A stretch of DNA of 64,000 nt from CAZKSN01 sp964555585 (lineage in GTDB: Bacteria; Bacillota_I; Bacilli_A; RF39; UBA660). Below, in pieces: positions 1-8,964 of the stretch. The position numbers were made by a program, and so were the translations under genes. Within the stretch, counting starts at the first letter, position 1; each line of letters starts with the position of its first letter. The notes beneath the pieces are model-generated. The model made no database searches. It was not told the DNA's origin and was given only the letters and a program-made list of their open reading frames with translations. The stretch spans positions 62,001-126,000 of the forward strand of contig CAZKSN010000001.1 in the NCBI GenBank assembly GCA_964555585.1, given 5' to 3'.

Positions 1-184
1 ATGACACCTCTACATCATATAAATATTTTTCTTCATTACTTACTATTTCCATTGTTCCTTCTAAAGTATAAGCTTCATTATTTTCTATTTTATCATTAAA
101 CTTTTTCAATGCTGAATCTGCATCAAATTTCTTACACCCTGCAAAAATAAGGCATAAACAAATTATCAATAATAATTTTTTCAA
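1..184 (-). CDS. Partial lipoprotein, LolA/GerS-like (C-terminus outside window)
   Basis: The gene starts at a TTG codon (184) with a strong AGGAGG at 191-196, six bases upstream. The N-terminus is Met-Lys-Lys, a hydrophobic stretch and a lipobox ending Ile-Phe-Ala-Gly-Cys, so the product is predicted to be a lipid-anchored protein facing outward. About 61 residues are visible before the window edge. The part after the Cys (helix, then 'YTLEGTMEIV' and 'YLYDVEV') resembles the start of LolA-fold lipoproteins of spore formers such as GerS and YdcC, which act in the envelope. That assignment is inferred from a short stretch; the lipoprotein call itself is firm. An upstream ATG at 207 is out of frame. 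Confidence 0.6.
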   Translation of the reverse strand, partial: MKKLLLIICLCLIFAGCKKFDADSALKKFNDKIENNEAYTLEGTMEIVSNEEKYLYDVEVS

Positions 185-285
185 AAAATTCCTCCTTTTT
201 TCTTCATTAAATTATATTGAATAAAAGTCTTATTTATGAATAAAACTATTAAAATTGTCTAAACTATTAATAATGAGGAGGATTT

Positions 286-492
286 ATGGAAACTTTGCAA
301 AAAATTGCTTTAACATTAACAATTATAGGAGCAATTAATTGGGGACTTGTCGGACTGTTTGACTTTGATATTGTACTAGCAATTTTTGGAGACGAATCAA
401 TAATATCCAATTTAATTTATTCTTTAATTGGACTGGCCGGAATTATTAATATTGGCCTATTATTATCTCCTATTCATAGACTGGAAAAATAG
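286..492 (+). CDS. DUF378 family membrane protein (YuzA-like)
   Basis: A 68-residue protein with two membrane helices joined by a short loop. The N-terminal 'IGAINWGLVGLF' pattern is diagnostic of DUF378, a family of small Firmicutes membrane proteins with no known function. AGGAGG lies just upstream of the ATG. The gene stands alone and converges on cdaR; both appear to share a palindromic terminator. No promoter was assigned. Confidence 0.85.
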   Translation: METLQKIALTLTIIGAINWGLVGLFDFDIVLAIFGDESIISNLIYSLIGLAGIINIGLLLSPIHRLEK

Positions 493-514
493 TATCGATT
501 ATCGATACTATTTT
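486..514. terminator. Bidirectional intrinsic terminator
   Basis: Perfect inverted repeat with 14-base arms (486-499 and 501-514) around one base, with T-rich flanks on both strands. It overlaps the DUF378 stop codon and sits just before the cdaR stop, so it can serve both convergent genes. Confidence 0.85.
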
Positions 515-518
515 ATTT

Positions 519-1892
519 TTATTCTATTTTACTAATTATAACAGTAACTTTTTGAGTTTTTGCTAAATAACTTAATCTCAGATCTGATCCTGTTACAATC
601 ACAGGCACTTCCCAAGTTCCTACTCCTAGATCTGACAAATCCACGTAGGCTCTAATATCAGATGATTTAAGAGATTCCAATATGCTTGAGACACCTTTTA
701 CAATTACTGATACTTTTGTATCATCTACAGTTGCACCGCCGGCTTTCAGTCCGGTAGCTAGATTTTCCTTTTCAATACTTATATCTGAAAATTCTTTAGA
801 GGTTTCTTTTTCCATTTTTACAGTAATAGTGATCGTAGTTTCACTTATTGAACGTACTCCAGTAGGTTTTTTAATATCAGTCTGATATGTTTTATCTGCA
901 TTTAAACCATTTACATCTATTTCTACTTCCAGATTATCAATATTGCTTAATACAGACTCTTCACCATATATTGTTACCTTTTTTATGCTTGTTGTGATAT
1001 TGCTAATTGCACTTCCAGAGCTTACTTCACCTACAGGAATTACCTTGATTGGAACTTCTTTACTTGGAGAGGTTATTACTACAGTTGCAGTCACATTATC
1101 AGGTACTATTTCAATATCTTTTATTTCTGTTCCCTCTTCATCATATGCTACTAATTTAACATTGTCTAAAGTGTAGGTTCCAGCAGAATTTGCATTCAAT
1201 GCATTTACATCTACTATTGCCTTAACAGAGGCAACCGATTCCAACTTTTCTTTATAACTCTTTATTATTACTTCATCTCTATCCAATGTAACACTGCTTA
1301 CAATAAGAACATCATTCAACTTATCTTGATTCAGCACATCAATTGTCAAAGTTCTTACTTCACTGATCTTCGGATATATTATTACCGTCACAAAAGATGG
1401 ATCTAGCTTATAATTTAATGTATTTATTGGATTATTATACTTTAAGTACACTTTATGAGTACCAGCCTTTAAATTGCCTAAATCCAATGTAACCTTATGA
1501 TCAACCAGCTGTCCTGCTAAATATAAGTCACTTTTTCTTCCCATAAGCACTATATCAACAGACGTTGGTATACCTTCTACAACAAATGCCTCTTCATTAT
1601 ATTCAACTTCAACTTTCTGGTTGGTTAAAACTTTTGCTTCTGTTTCCACCAAAGATATAATTTTCTGATCAATTACCAAAAAAACTATAAAAGCACAAAA
1701 TAGTGAAATAAATAATAGATTATTCGGCTTACTCAGTATTTTTTCAAATTTATTGGGCTTTGTATTTATTTTATCAATTAAAAAATATACAAATTTACTT
1801 ACTGGAACTATTATGATTTTATCAATAAACTTATAAACAATTTTTCCAACTGCAACAAAGAATTTAGCGATACTATTAATTATCTTTTTCAT
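519..1892 (-). CDS. cdaR: CdaR, YbbR-domain regulator of diadenylate cyclase
   Basis: A 457-residue protein: an amphipathic N-terminal cytoplasmic part, one membrane helix near residues 59-75, then about four YbbR repeats outside the membrane. CdaR binds the membrane cyclase CdaA and adjusts c-di-AMP synthesis. The ATG at 1892 is preferred because AAGGTGGTG precedes it; an in-frame ATG at 1937 lies deeper in cdaA and has no such site. The chosen start overlaps the cdaA 3' end by 17 bases, which suggests coupled translation. glmM, the usual third gene, is not found in this window. Confidence 0.9.
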   Translation of the reverse strand: MKKIINSIAKFFVAVGKIVYKFIDKIIIVPVSKFVYFLIDKINTKPNKFEKILSKPNNLLFISLFCAFIVFLVIDQKIISLVETEAKVLTNQKVEVEYNEEAFVVEGIPTSVDIVLMGRKSDLYLAGQLVDHKVTLDLGNLKAGTHKVYLKYNNPINTLNYKLDPSFVTVIIYPKISEVRTLTIDVLNQDKLNDVLIVSSVTLDRDEVIIKSYKEKLESVASVKAIVDVNALNANSAGTYTLDNVKLVAYDEEGTEIKDIEIVPDNVTATVVITSPSKEVPIKVIPVGEVSSGSAISNITTSIKKVTIYGEESVLSNIDNLEVEIDVNGLNADKTYQTDIKKPTGVRSISETTITITVKMEKETSKEFSDISIEKENLATGLKAGGATVDDTKVSVIVKGVSSILESLKSSDIRAYVDLSDLGVGTWEVPVIVTGSDLRLSYLAKTQKVTVIISKIE

Positions 1893-2748
1893 CAGTATCA
1901 CCACCTTCACTTTCTTCCACACCTTCATCTGCATCATAAAACATTTCTTTTTTAGGCTGCAATTCTTCCATTAGCATCATTCTTGCATCATCTACTGACA
2001 AATTATAATTTAATTCACTTGATACAGCAAGACTTATTCTTCCTGTTTCTTCAGAAACCATGATTGCTATTGCATCACTAACCTCAGATACACCCAATGC
2101 GGCTCTGTGTCTGGTTCCTAATCTTTTTGAAATTGAAGGATTTATACTTGTGGGAAACACTGCTCCGGCACAAGTTATTCTGTCACCTTGAATAATTACT
2201 CCGCCATCATGTAATGGATTATTCGGAAAAAATATGGATATAATCAATTCACTGCTTATATCTGCATATAATTTAGTTGCAGGTTCTATATATTGATAAA
2301 GACTGTAATCTCTTTCAATAACAATTAAAGCTCCTATTCTATTTTTCTTTAAATATTCAATAGACTGCATTATTTCATAAACCACTTTTTCTCTTTCATC
2401 AACTGTAAGAGTCTTATGTCTTCCAAGTAAATGACTTCTACCTAGATTTTCTAAAACAGTTCTAATTTCAGGTTGAAAAACAATAACCAATGCCAATGGT
2501 CCCCAGCTTACTATATATTCAATTAAAATACCCACGGTATTTAAATTCAAGAAACTGCTTAATAACTTTAAAACGATTATAATAACTACACCTTTGAAAA
2601 TTAAAATTATCTTTAAATTATTTCTTGCATATTTTAGCAAATAATAAAACATTATCCAAATAATGGCAATATCTAAAACCTTTGTAAATATGTTATATAT
2701 ATTAGTTAAAGTCATATTTTTTATAAACTCCTTTTTATTGTCATACAA
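1876..2748 (-). CDS. cdaA: Diadenylate cyclase CdaA (DacA)
   Basis: A membrane-bound enzyme that makes c-di-AMP from two ATP. Three hydrophobic segments occupy about residues 18-98, followed by the DAC domain. The two catalytic motifs are intact: DGG at 181-183 and GTRHR at 211-215. The C-terminus (after about 260) is a short acidic tail. At 290 residues it is close to the usual 270-280; an in-frame ATG at residue 12 (MTLTNIY) could be the true start. It heads an overlapping pair with cdaR. c-di-AMP in Bacilli controls potassium and osmolyte transport. Confidence 0.95.
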   Translation of the reverse strand: MYDNKKEFIKNMTLTNIYNIFTKVLDIAIIWIMFYYLLKYARNNLKIILIFKGVVIIIVLKLLSSFLNLNTVGILIEYIVSWGPLALVIVFQPEIRTVLENLGRSHLLGRHKTLTVDEREKVVYEIMQSIEYLKKNRIGALIVIERDYSLYQYIEPATKLYADISSELIISIFFPNNPLHDGGVIIQGDRITCAGAVFPTSINPSISKRLGTRHRAALGVSEVSDAIAIMVSEETGRISLAVSSELNYNLSVDDARMMLMEELQPKKEMFYDADEGVEESEGGDTDEKDN

Positions 2749-2763
2749 ATAAATTATACAACA

Positions 2764-2790
2764 AAAAAGATATATTATCTATATCTTTTT
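2764..2790 (-). terminator. AT-rich terminator after the proline-rich membrane protein
   Basis: Arms at 2764-2774 and 2780-2790 (AAAAAGATATA / TATATCTTTTT) followed on the minus strand by a T run. It lies between the 2805-3305 gene and cdaA, so the two may be separate transcripts. Confidence 0.6.
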
Positions 2791-2804
2791 ATTCCCTATG
2801 TAAA

Positions 2805-3305
2805 CTATTGTCCATTTCCTGGAGTAGTATTATTGTTCTGATTAATTTCAAACGTATTGCTTGCTGCAGGGTTTATATTTACTATCGGTTCATCTGGTGT
2901 TGCATTTACAGCAGGTTGCACTGGCGTAGGCTCTATAGCTGGTGGTGTAGGTACAGTTGCAGTTGGTTGTACAGGCGTTACTGTAGGTGTTACAGGACTT
3001 GCTAAATCAATAGTTTCAGAAACCTGAGTTGGTGCAACTTCAGGTGTTACCACTGGTGCAGGTTCAGGTGCCACTGGAGCCTTAACTTCTTCAACTTTAG
3101 CCGGTTCAACACTAGGAGTAGAAATTTCAGTTGGAGCTTCAGTCTTATTCACATCAACAGGTGTTTCTTCAACATTAACATTATCACCTTTCTTTTTCTT
3201 GTTTTTCCCACTAACTAAAAGACCAATTAATGCTAGAGTTAATACTCCCGCCGCTATTAAAAAATAAGTATAGTTATCAGTTATAAAATTTAAAAAACTT
3301 TCCAT
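2805..3305 (-). CDS. Small membrane-anchored protein with Pro/Thr/Val-rich tail
   Basis: 166 residues: one N-terminal membrane helix (about 13-31) followed by a Lys-rich stop (KNKKKK) and a long low-complexity tail rich in Pro, Val, Thr, Ala and Glu. The Lys cluster after the helix suggests that the tail stays in the cytoplasm (N-out/C-in), but this is only the positive-inside rule. I do not recognise a family. It lies upstream of cdaA on the same strand, separated by a likely terminator. Confidence 0.6.
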   Translation of the reverse strand: MESFLNFITDNYTYFLIAAGVLTLALIGLLVSGKNKKKKGDNVNVEETPVDVNKTEAPTEISTPSVEPAKVEEVKAPVAPEPAPVVTPEVAPTQVSETIDLASPVTPTVTPVQPTATVPTPPAIEPTPVQPAVNATPDEPIVNINPAASNTFEINQNNNTTPGNGQ

Positions 3306-3460
3306 ATCACAGCCTCCTTTATCTTTAATTTAATTTTAACATCATATTTTTATATTATCAAGTTTTTTTTTATTTCTCTATATTATATGCTACATAGTAT
3401 TTCATTTATTCATTTATAAATAAAGAAAAAACCCAGACAAGCTAGGTTTAATATTTTAAA

Positions 3461-3537
<77 letters not shown>

Positions 3538-3576
3538 AACTGAAATTACCTATAAATTATATAATAAATTTATAGA

Positions 3577-4530
3577 TTATTCAAGTGTTTTTAGTGTAGT
3601 CTCAGCAATTTCTTCATTATTTACAATGAAAACTACCTCTTCAACATCATAATTTTCTTTTATGGACATACTTATAGTATACTTTACTTCTTCTAAAATA
3701 CTTTTTGTATTAAAATCACTAAATATCTTATCATTAAAAGATAAATGCATAGAATTTTCAATTATTTCAAAACTTTTCAATTCTGCAGCAGCACTTAAAT
3801 AACTGCTTAAATTACTTTGATACACTAGAGAGCTTTTTAATTCATCTATAATAATCGTTATCTTTTCCCTATTATCATTTGTAACCTTTGTAACAGGCGT
3901 ATAATAGATTTCATCATTTATATCATTTATATAAAATACTGTAGTTTTAGTAATATCTGAAAGAGAATCAAAATCATATATTTTATTAATACCATAACTT
4001 CTATCTAATATTTCCGGTAAAGCCTTTTTTGAATTTGGCAACTCACTTAACGCTTTTCCCTCAACTTTAATAATTATCTTATTTATTTCATCTATATCTG
4101 TTAAAGAGAATATTAAGGCTTCTATTGCTTTCTCTTCATCCTCAATAGATATATCTAACAATTCTTTTGAAAAATTAATTGACAAAACATCTTTTTCTAA
4201 TTTCAAATCCAGTATTTTTGTTTCTTCAGGAATTAAAGCCCTAAAGCCGTTTGGAACTCTATCACTTTTTGTACCGTTTATTTTTAAGTATTCTATTTTT
4301 TCTTTAACTAATTCATATATTTTAACTTCTTCCAGAGACAACAGTACTTTAGATACATAATTATATTTATCTAAAAAATATATACTTTTAAAATTTTCTT
4401 CTTCCTGATATGTAATTGTTTTTTCCAGTTCAATCTTATTATCAGTAGTTGGAAAAAAATAAAATAAAAATAAAATTAATAAAGCAAAAGTAGTAACGGT
4501 AATTTTCCTAATACTCATCCTTTTTAACAT
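3577..4530 (-). CDS. gerM: GerM-like protein with two GerMN domains
   Basis: 317 residues: an N-terminal membrane helix (residues ~9-25) and then two related GerMN repeats, a domain found in the spore protein GerM, which acts in sporulation and germination at the forespore envelope. Unlike B. subtilis GerM there is no lipobox, so it is probably anchored by the helix. The start at 4530 follows GAGGTG; ATGs at 4542 and 4518 are alternatives. It is directly downstream of gerE on the same strand but beyond a terminator, in a late-sporulation neighbourhood. Confidence 0.75.
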   Translation of the reverse strand: MLKRMSIRKITVTTFALLILFLFYFFPTTDNKIELEKTITYQEEENFKSIYFLDKYNYVSKVLLSLEEVKIYELVKEKIEYLKINGTKSDRVPNGFRALIPEETKILDLKLEKDVLSINFSKELLDISIEDEEKAIEALIFSLTDIDEINKIIIKVEGKALSELPNSKKALPEILDRSYGINKIYDFDSLSDITKTTVFYINDINDEIYYTPVTKVTNDNREKITIIIDELKSSLVYQSNLSSYLSAAAELKSFEIIENSMHLSFNDKIFSDFNTKSILEEVKYTISMSIKENYDVEEVVFIVNNEEIAETTLKTLE

Positions 4531-4567
4531 AATACACCTCATAAAATTATATTAAACATAATTTAAA

Positions 4568-4590
4568 AAAATGACTTTAAAAGTCATTTT
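4568..4590 (-). terminator. Terminator after gerE
   Basis: Arms AAAATGACTTT (4568-4578) and AAAGTCATTTT (4580-4590) followed by a T run on the minus strand; the right arm ends at the last base of gerE. Confidence 0.75.
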
Positions 4591-4796
4591 TATAAACTTA
4601 ACTCTCCTAATTTTAAAAGTTCAATAACTGCTCCTGCTCTTCCTTTAACACCTAGTTTTTGCATTGAATTAGATATGTGATTTCTAACAGTTTTTTCACT
4701 AATAAATAATTCTTCCGCTATCTCTTTAGTAGATTTATTTAAAACTAAGAGTTCAAATACTTCTCTTTCTCTCTTTGTTAAAATATTTTTATTCAT
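4590..4796 (-). CDS. gerE: GerE, late mother-cell transcription regulator
   Basis: 68 residues, almost only a LuxR-type helix-turn-helix: 'LTKREREVFELLV', 'TKEIAEELFISEKTVRNHI' and the GerE-typical end 'VKGRAGAVIELLKLGEL'. In Bacillus, GerE (74 residues) acts with sigma-K to time spore-coat gene expression. The sequence match is strong across the full length. It lies between spoIIIAH and the GerM-like gene. Its presence supports a Bacilli-type sporulation programme. Confidence 0.93.
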   Translation of the reverse strand: MNKNILTKREREVFELLVLNKSTKEIAEELFISEKTVRNHISNSMQKLGVKGRAGAVIELLKLGELSL

Positions 4797-4885
4797 CTTT
4801 CCTCACTTTCATAAACGCGGGTGACTTCATAACCATTCTAAAATAGTTTATGAAGAAAAAAATGAAAAGTGAGAATTAATGCCTA

Positions 4886-5380
4886 TTATGATTCAAATTT
4901 TATAGTAATATACATTTTTTCTTTATATTCGCCCTGAATACTTCGCATAATGTTATTTGCTAAAGAGGCATCATGTTCCTTTGAATTGACCACTATTTTT
5001 ATTTGATCATTCTTAATTTCCACAAAAGATTTAATATTGAATTCCTTAAGAATCTTGTCTTCCAATTTTTGTTCTTTACCTTTTGTTAAATTTAATAATT
5101 TTAATTCTTCAAAAGCATTATTCTTTTCTTCACTAGTTGAATCTACTGAAATTAAAACTTCCTGCAAAGCTTTCATAGAATCAGATATCTCTTCATCTCT
5201 TTCAACTCTTAATGCCACAAGCATATCACTCTCCGTTACATCAACAGTTACATCACCATTTACTTCTTCAAGTGTTTCTTCACTTTTTAATAGATCATTA
5301 GGCATTGTTACATAATATATTCCTAATATTAAAACTAAGCTAAATAGTGTTAAAAACCATAAACTTTGTTTATTAATCAC
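4886..5380 (-). CDS. spoIIIAH: SpoIIIAH, stage III sporulation protein
   Basis: 164 residues: N-terminal membrane helix (about 6-24) starting 'NKQSLWFLTLFSLVLILGIYY', an acidic linker, and a C-terminal ring-building domain. In the mother cell SpoIIIAH pairs with SpoIIQ across the engulfment space to form the feeding channel. The opening motif and overall plan fit SpoIIIAH well. In B. subtilis it is the last gene of the eight-gene spoIIIA operon downstream of efp; here it follows efp directly and spoIIIAA-AG are absent from the locus. Confidence 0.85.
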   Translation of the reverse strand: MINKQSLWFLTLFSLVLILGIYYVTMPNDLLKSEETLEEVNGDVTVDVTESDMLVALRVERDEEISDSMKALQEVLISVDSTSEEKNNAFEELKLLNLTKGKEQKLEDKILKEFNIKSFVEIKNDQIKIVVNSKEHDASLANNIMRSIQGEYKEKMYITIKFES

Positions 5381-5450
5381 ACAATATTCCTCCCTATACT
5401 AATAAATATTATACAAGTAGTCCAAAGTTTATGAATATATTTATAAAAAA

Positions 5451-5473
5451 AATGAAACAATAAATGTTTCATT
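5451..5473 (-). terminator. Terminator after efp
   Basis: Arms AATGAAACA (5451-5459) and TGTTTCATT (5465-5473) followed by eight T on the minus strand. It separates rpmG-efp from spoIIIAH. Confidence 0.75.
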
Positions 5474-5613
5474 AAATTTAATCAGTTATCATATTATTGG
5501 TATTTAAATCTAAATATGCTCCTTTCTTAATATTTTTTTATATCTTATTAATTTAATTATATCATTATACTATATTATATTCAAATAAAAAAATATAACA
5601 CTAGTTATATTTC

Positions 5614-6171
5614 TTAAGCTTTTGAAAAATATTTTCCATCACGAGTTGTAACAATTATTTCATCATTTTCTTTTATAAATAAAGGTACTTTTAAAGTTAA
5701 ACCTGTTTCAATAGTAACATCTTTCATCGCTCCACTTGTAGTATTTCCTTTTACAGCTTCTTCAGCATTTATTACCTTATATGAAACTTTTTCTGGTAAA
5801 CTAATACCTATAACTTCACCGTCATAATTCATTATTTCTACGTTTAAATTTTCTTTTAAAAATTTAATTTCATATTCTAACTTTGAAGCTGGTATTTCAA
5901 TTTGTTCATAAGTACTATTATCCATAAATACATACATATTACTTAAACTATATAAATATAATAAATCTTTCTTTTCAACATTTGCTTTTTCAATCTTAAT
6001 ACCTGCTGGAAAAGTAATTTCTTGAGTAGAATCAGTTTTTAAATTTTTTAATTTTGTTCTTACAAAAGCACTACCTTTTCCAGGTTTTACATGTTGAAAT
6101 TCAACTACTTGATAAACATTTTCTTCATATTTTATAGTCATTCCATTTTTTATGTCATTAATATTTATCAT
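5614..6171 (-). CDS. efp: Elongation factor P
   Basis: 185 residues, full length, three beta-barrel domains. EF-P rescues ribosomes stalled at consecutive prolines. The loop 'KPGKGSAF' carries Lys32 at the usual modification position. The C-terminal 'TRDGKY' motif is present. The gene starts two bases after the rpmG stop, so the two are one transcript. The proline-rich proteins in this window (2805-3305; the PEP-rich part of 44485-47001) would be natural clients; that link is inference. Confidence 0.97.
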   Translation of the reverse strand: MININDIKNGMTIKYEENVYQVVEFQHVKPGKGSAFVRTKLKNLKTDSTQEITFPAGIKIEKANVEKKDLLYLYSLSNMYVFMDNSTYEQIEIPASKLEYEIKFLKENLNVEIMNYDGEVIGISLPEKVSYKVINAEEAVKGNTTSGAMKDVTIETGLTLKVPLFIKENDEIIVTTRDGKYFSKA

Positions 6172-6173
6172 AA

Positions 6174-6344
6174 TTAGTTAACCTTTCTTTCATTATGTAT
6201 AGTTGATTTATTACATTTTTTGCAGAATTTCTTTATTTGAAGTTTTTCTGTAGTATTCTTTTTATTTTTACTTGTTAAATAACCTATTTCATTACATACA
6301 GTGCATCTTAAAGCTACACCTTCTCTATTTTCTTTTTTTGCCAT
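6174..6344 (-). CDS. rpmG: Ribosomal protein bL33, zinc-binding type
   Basis: 56 residues starting MAKKENREGV. Two Cys pairs (RCTVC and FCKKC) mark the zinc-binding C+ form of L33, a large-subunit protein. AAGGAGGTG precedes the ATG at 6344, and a TTTAAA-17-TATAAT promoter lies just upstream. It is followed after two bases by efp. Confidence 0.93.
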   Translation of the reverse strand: MAKKENREGVALRCTVCNEIGYLTSKNKKNTTEKLQIKKFCKKCNKSTIHNERKVN

Positions 6345-6372
6345 TTTTGCACCTCCTTAAATAACTTTAGTA

Positions 6373-6401
6373 ATTATATCATATTAATTATAATTTTTAA
6401 A
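6373..6401 (-). promoter_or_regulatory. Promoter of rpmG-efp
   Basis: Minus-strand -35 TTTAAA (6396-6401), 17-base spacer, -10 TATAAT (6373-6378). Transcription would begin about 20 bases before the rpmG ATG. Confidence 0.6.
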
Positions 6402-6408
6402 GTAAATT

Positions 6409-6879
6409 TTATTTAATTTCTTTTGCATATATAAGTCCTATATCATTTGAAGCTAATTTTATCTCCTTTAGTAAACTAGATAAAGATTTATACATTTTTA
6501 AAATATATTCTTCTACTTTCATTTCTTCCATCTCTTCATATGTGAACCATCCTGTACGATTACCTTCATTATTTTTTAGATTTATATTTGAAGATTTTGG
6601 CTTTCCATAATATTGATAATCTATCATTTCACCAATTTTTGTATTAAAAGTTTTAATTGCTACTGGCTTTGGAACTGCATTATTATAAAAATCAATTATT
6701 TCAATTTCTAAACCTGTTTCAGTAAAACATTCTCTTATTGCACATTCATGATGTAATTCATCATTTTCAAGGTGCCCTCCAGGCTGCAACCATTTTTCTA
6801 ATTTTCTATTAAACATAAGTAAAAATTTATCATTATCTTCATCAATTACAAAAACAGATGCTGTTTTTTGACTTTTCAT
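6409..6879 (-). CDS. NUDIX hydrolase
   Basis: 156 residues. A Nudix box runs from 'GGHLENDELHHECAIRE' to 'CFTETGLEIE', matching GX5EX7REUXEEXGU except that the first Glu of the EE pair is Thr; the main metal-binding Glu residues are kept. Nudix enzymes split nucleoside diphosphates linked to another group; the substrate cannot be read from the sequence. It lies between a class B PBP and rpmG on the same strand, without evidence of a functional link. Confidence 0.85.
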   Translation of the reverse strand: MKSQKTASVFVIDEDNDKFLLMFNRKLEKWLQPGGHLENDELHHECAIRECFTETGLEIEIIDFYNNAVPKPVAIKTFNTKIGEMIDYQYYGKPKSSNINLKNNEGNRTGWFTYEEMEEMKVEEYILKMYKSLSSLLKEIKLASNDIGLIYAKEIK

Positions 6880-6909
6880 AAAAATTCACCTCAAACAAAG
6901 TATAACATA

Positions 6910-8943
6910 TTACCTATAACTTTTGAAGTATAAATCACTAACTAACCTAGTTATTCTTTTATTTATACTTGATGTAAAATTTGTTTTACCTGAACTTATA
7001 TTCGGAGATATTACAACAATACTAAAAGTTGGGTTTTCATAAGAAGCATACCCACCAAATGTTGTAGTTATTGTTTCAGTATCTATTTTTCCATCTAAAT
7101 TTGTATCTATAAAACTTTGTGCTGTTCCAGTTTTTCCCGAAGGTTTATATTTTGAATTTATATAACCATATCCAGTTCCTCCACTTTCTAAAACCATTTT
7201 TAAACCTAATTTTACTCTATTTATATATTCTTCTTTTATATTAACTTTATTTAATTCTTTTATTTCATATTCATATATATAATTATTTCCTTTAATAGTT
7301 TTCATGAAATGAGGAGCTATTCTTTTTCCAGTTGTTGCAACAGTATTTATATATTGTAATAATTGCATTGGCGTATAAGTATCATATTGTCCAATAGGAA
7401 AATCTAGGATACTACCTGTATTTTTATCATTACCAATATATCCTATACTTTCATAAGGTAAATCTATTTCTGTTTTTACTCCTAATCCAAATTGATTATA
7501 AATATCTCTATATATTTTAAATGCAGAAGGATCTAATACTAATGAAGAATTATAATAATATAAACCTTTTCCAATTTTAATAGCAATCAGAAATTGATAA
7601 TAATTTGAAGAATATTTTAATGCTTTTAAATCATCTACTTTACCAAGTTTTTTCCATGAACATTTTAAAGGAGTATTTTTTATTTTTATACAAGAATCAT
7701 TTACTGTATATCCAAACTTTATGGCTTTATTTTCATATCCCACTAAATGAGAAGCAGCTTTTACAATTGATCCTGGAGTAACAGACATAGTGGTTAAATC
7801 TGTTAAATAATCTATTTCTTCATATTTATTATTTTTTTCAATAATCCCTTTTCCAACAGCAGCCAATATTTCACCATTTTGAGGATTACTTATTATTACA
7901 TAACTTCTATTATAATATTTAGTATTAGCTTGTTTTTTTGCTTTTTTAACATTTTCTAATACTATTTTTTCTACATCCTTTTGTAAATTAATATCTATAG
8001 ATAAAATTATATCTTTTCCAGGTGAAGCATTTGAAATTATTTTTTTTTCACCATTAGCTGTAATAATATATGTTTCATTTGTACCTTTTAAATATTCTTC
8101 ATATTGTTTCTCTATATAACTAATTCCAACTATATCATTCCTATTGTAGCCTTCTTTTAATTTTTCTTCTAATTCTTCCTCAGGTATAGCTCCAATGCTA
8201 CCTAAATAACTCCTAAATGTATTACCATATGGATAATATCTTTCATATTTTATTGATATTTCAAAACCAATCAAACTATCCTTATTATTTTCTATATATT
8301 CATATTCTTTATCAGATACATCTTCTGACTTTATTATTTTTTTAGAATACTTGTATCCTTCATTCATTAATTTATATACATATCCTACTTTTTTATCTTC
8401 TTCACTTAAACTTAAAATATCTTTTTCAGTAATAATTTCATATAATTGATTAATATATTCTTCTTTAGAAATCTCTCTATTTTTATATTTATTCTTAATA
8501 CTATTATCTATTTTTTTTTCTAATTCGTCTTCATATTTTATTAAATATATTTTTTTTAAATCTATTTCTTCAACTTTATCATAATCTAAATCAATATTAT
8601 TAACAATATTTTTTGCATATGTTAATTCTTCTTCAATAGTTACATCAGATTCCTTATTATAAGTAATAATATTTATTTCTTTATTACCTACTAATAGTTT
8701 ACCATTCCTATCATAAATCTTTCCTCTTTCTCCTATTTTAGATACATATACTTTACTAATTTCTTTTTCTAATAATTCTTTATATTTTTTATTTTGTATT
8801 ATATTTATATTGTAGATGTATATTAAAATAAAAATAAAATAAATAATAATAAATATAAATATTATAAAATATCTTTTTTGAATTACTCTGTTTATATAAT
8901 TTATTGTTCTCATATAAATAGTATAATCATTTTTTATTTTCAT
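6910..8943 (-). CDS. Class B penicillin-binding protein (PBP2/MrdA type)
   Basis: 677 residues: short cytoplasmic start, one membrane helix (~24-48), PBP dimerisation domain, and a transpeptidase domain with all three catalytic motifs: SIVK (392-395), SSN (445-447) and KTG (604-606). It cross-links peptidoglycan. An insert rich in Lys and Glu (about 100-220) sits in the dimerisation domain. No C-terminal PASTA domain is present, unlike the second class B PBP at 34888-36798. Its start lies only 21 bases from a divergent gene; no Shine-Dalgarno site is visible, but TATATA sits right before the ATG. A start at residue 11 is possible. Confidence 0.9.
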   Translation of the reverse strand: MKIKNDYTIYMRTINYINRVIQKRYFIIFIFIIIYFIFILIYIYNINIIQNKKYKELLEKEISKVYVSKIGERGKIYDRNGKLLVGNKEINIITYNKESDVTIEEELTYAKNIVNNIDLDYDKVEEIDLKKIYLIKYEDELEKKIDNSIKNKYKNREISKEEYINQLYEIITEKDILSLSEEDKKVGYVYKLMNEGYKYSKKIIKSEDVSDKEYEYIENNKDSLIGFEISIKYERYYPYGNTFRSYLGSIGAIPEEELEEKLKEGYNRNDIVGISYIEKQYEEYLKGTNETYIITANGEKKIISNASPGKDIILSIDINLQKDVEKIVLENVKKAKKQANTKYYNRSYVIISNPQNGEILAAVGKGIIEKNNKYEEIDYLTDLTTMSVTPGSIVKAASHLVGYENKAIKFGYTVNDSCIKIKNTPLKCSWKKLGKVDDLKALKYSSNYYQFLIAIKIGKGLYYYNSSLVLDPSAFKIYRDIYNQFGLGVKTEIDLPYESIGYIGNDKNTGSILDFPIGQYDTYTPMQLLQYINTVATTGKRIAPHFMKTIKGNNYIYEYEIKELNKVNIKEEYINRVKLGLKMVLESGGTGYGYINSKYKPSGKTGTAQSFIDTNLDGKIDTETITTTFGGYASYENPTFSIVVISPNISSGKTNFTSSINKRITRLVSDLYFKSYR

Positions 8944-8964
8944 AAACTTATATAGGAGGAATTT

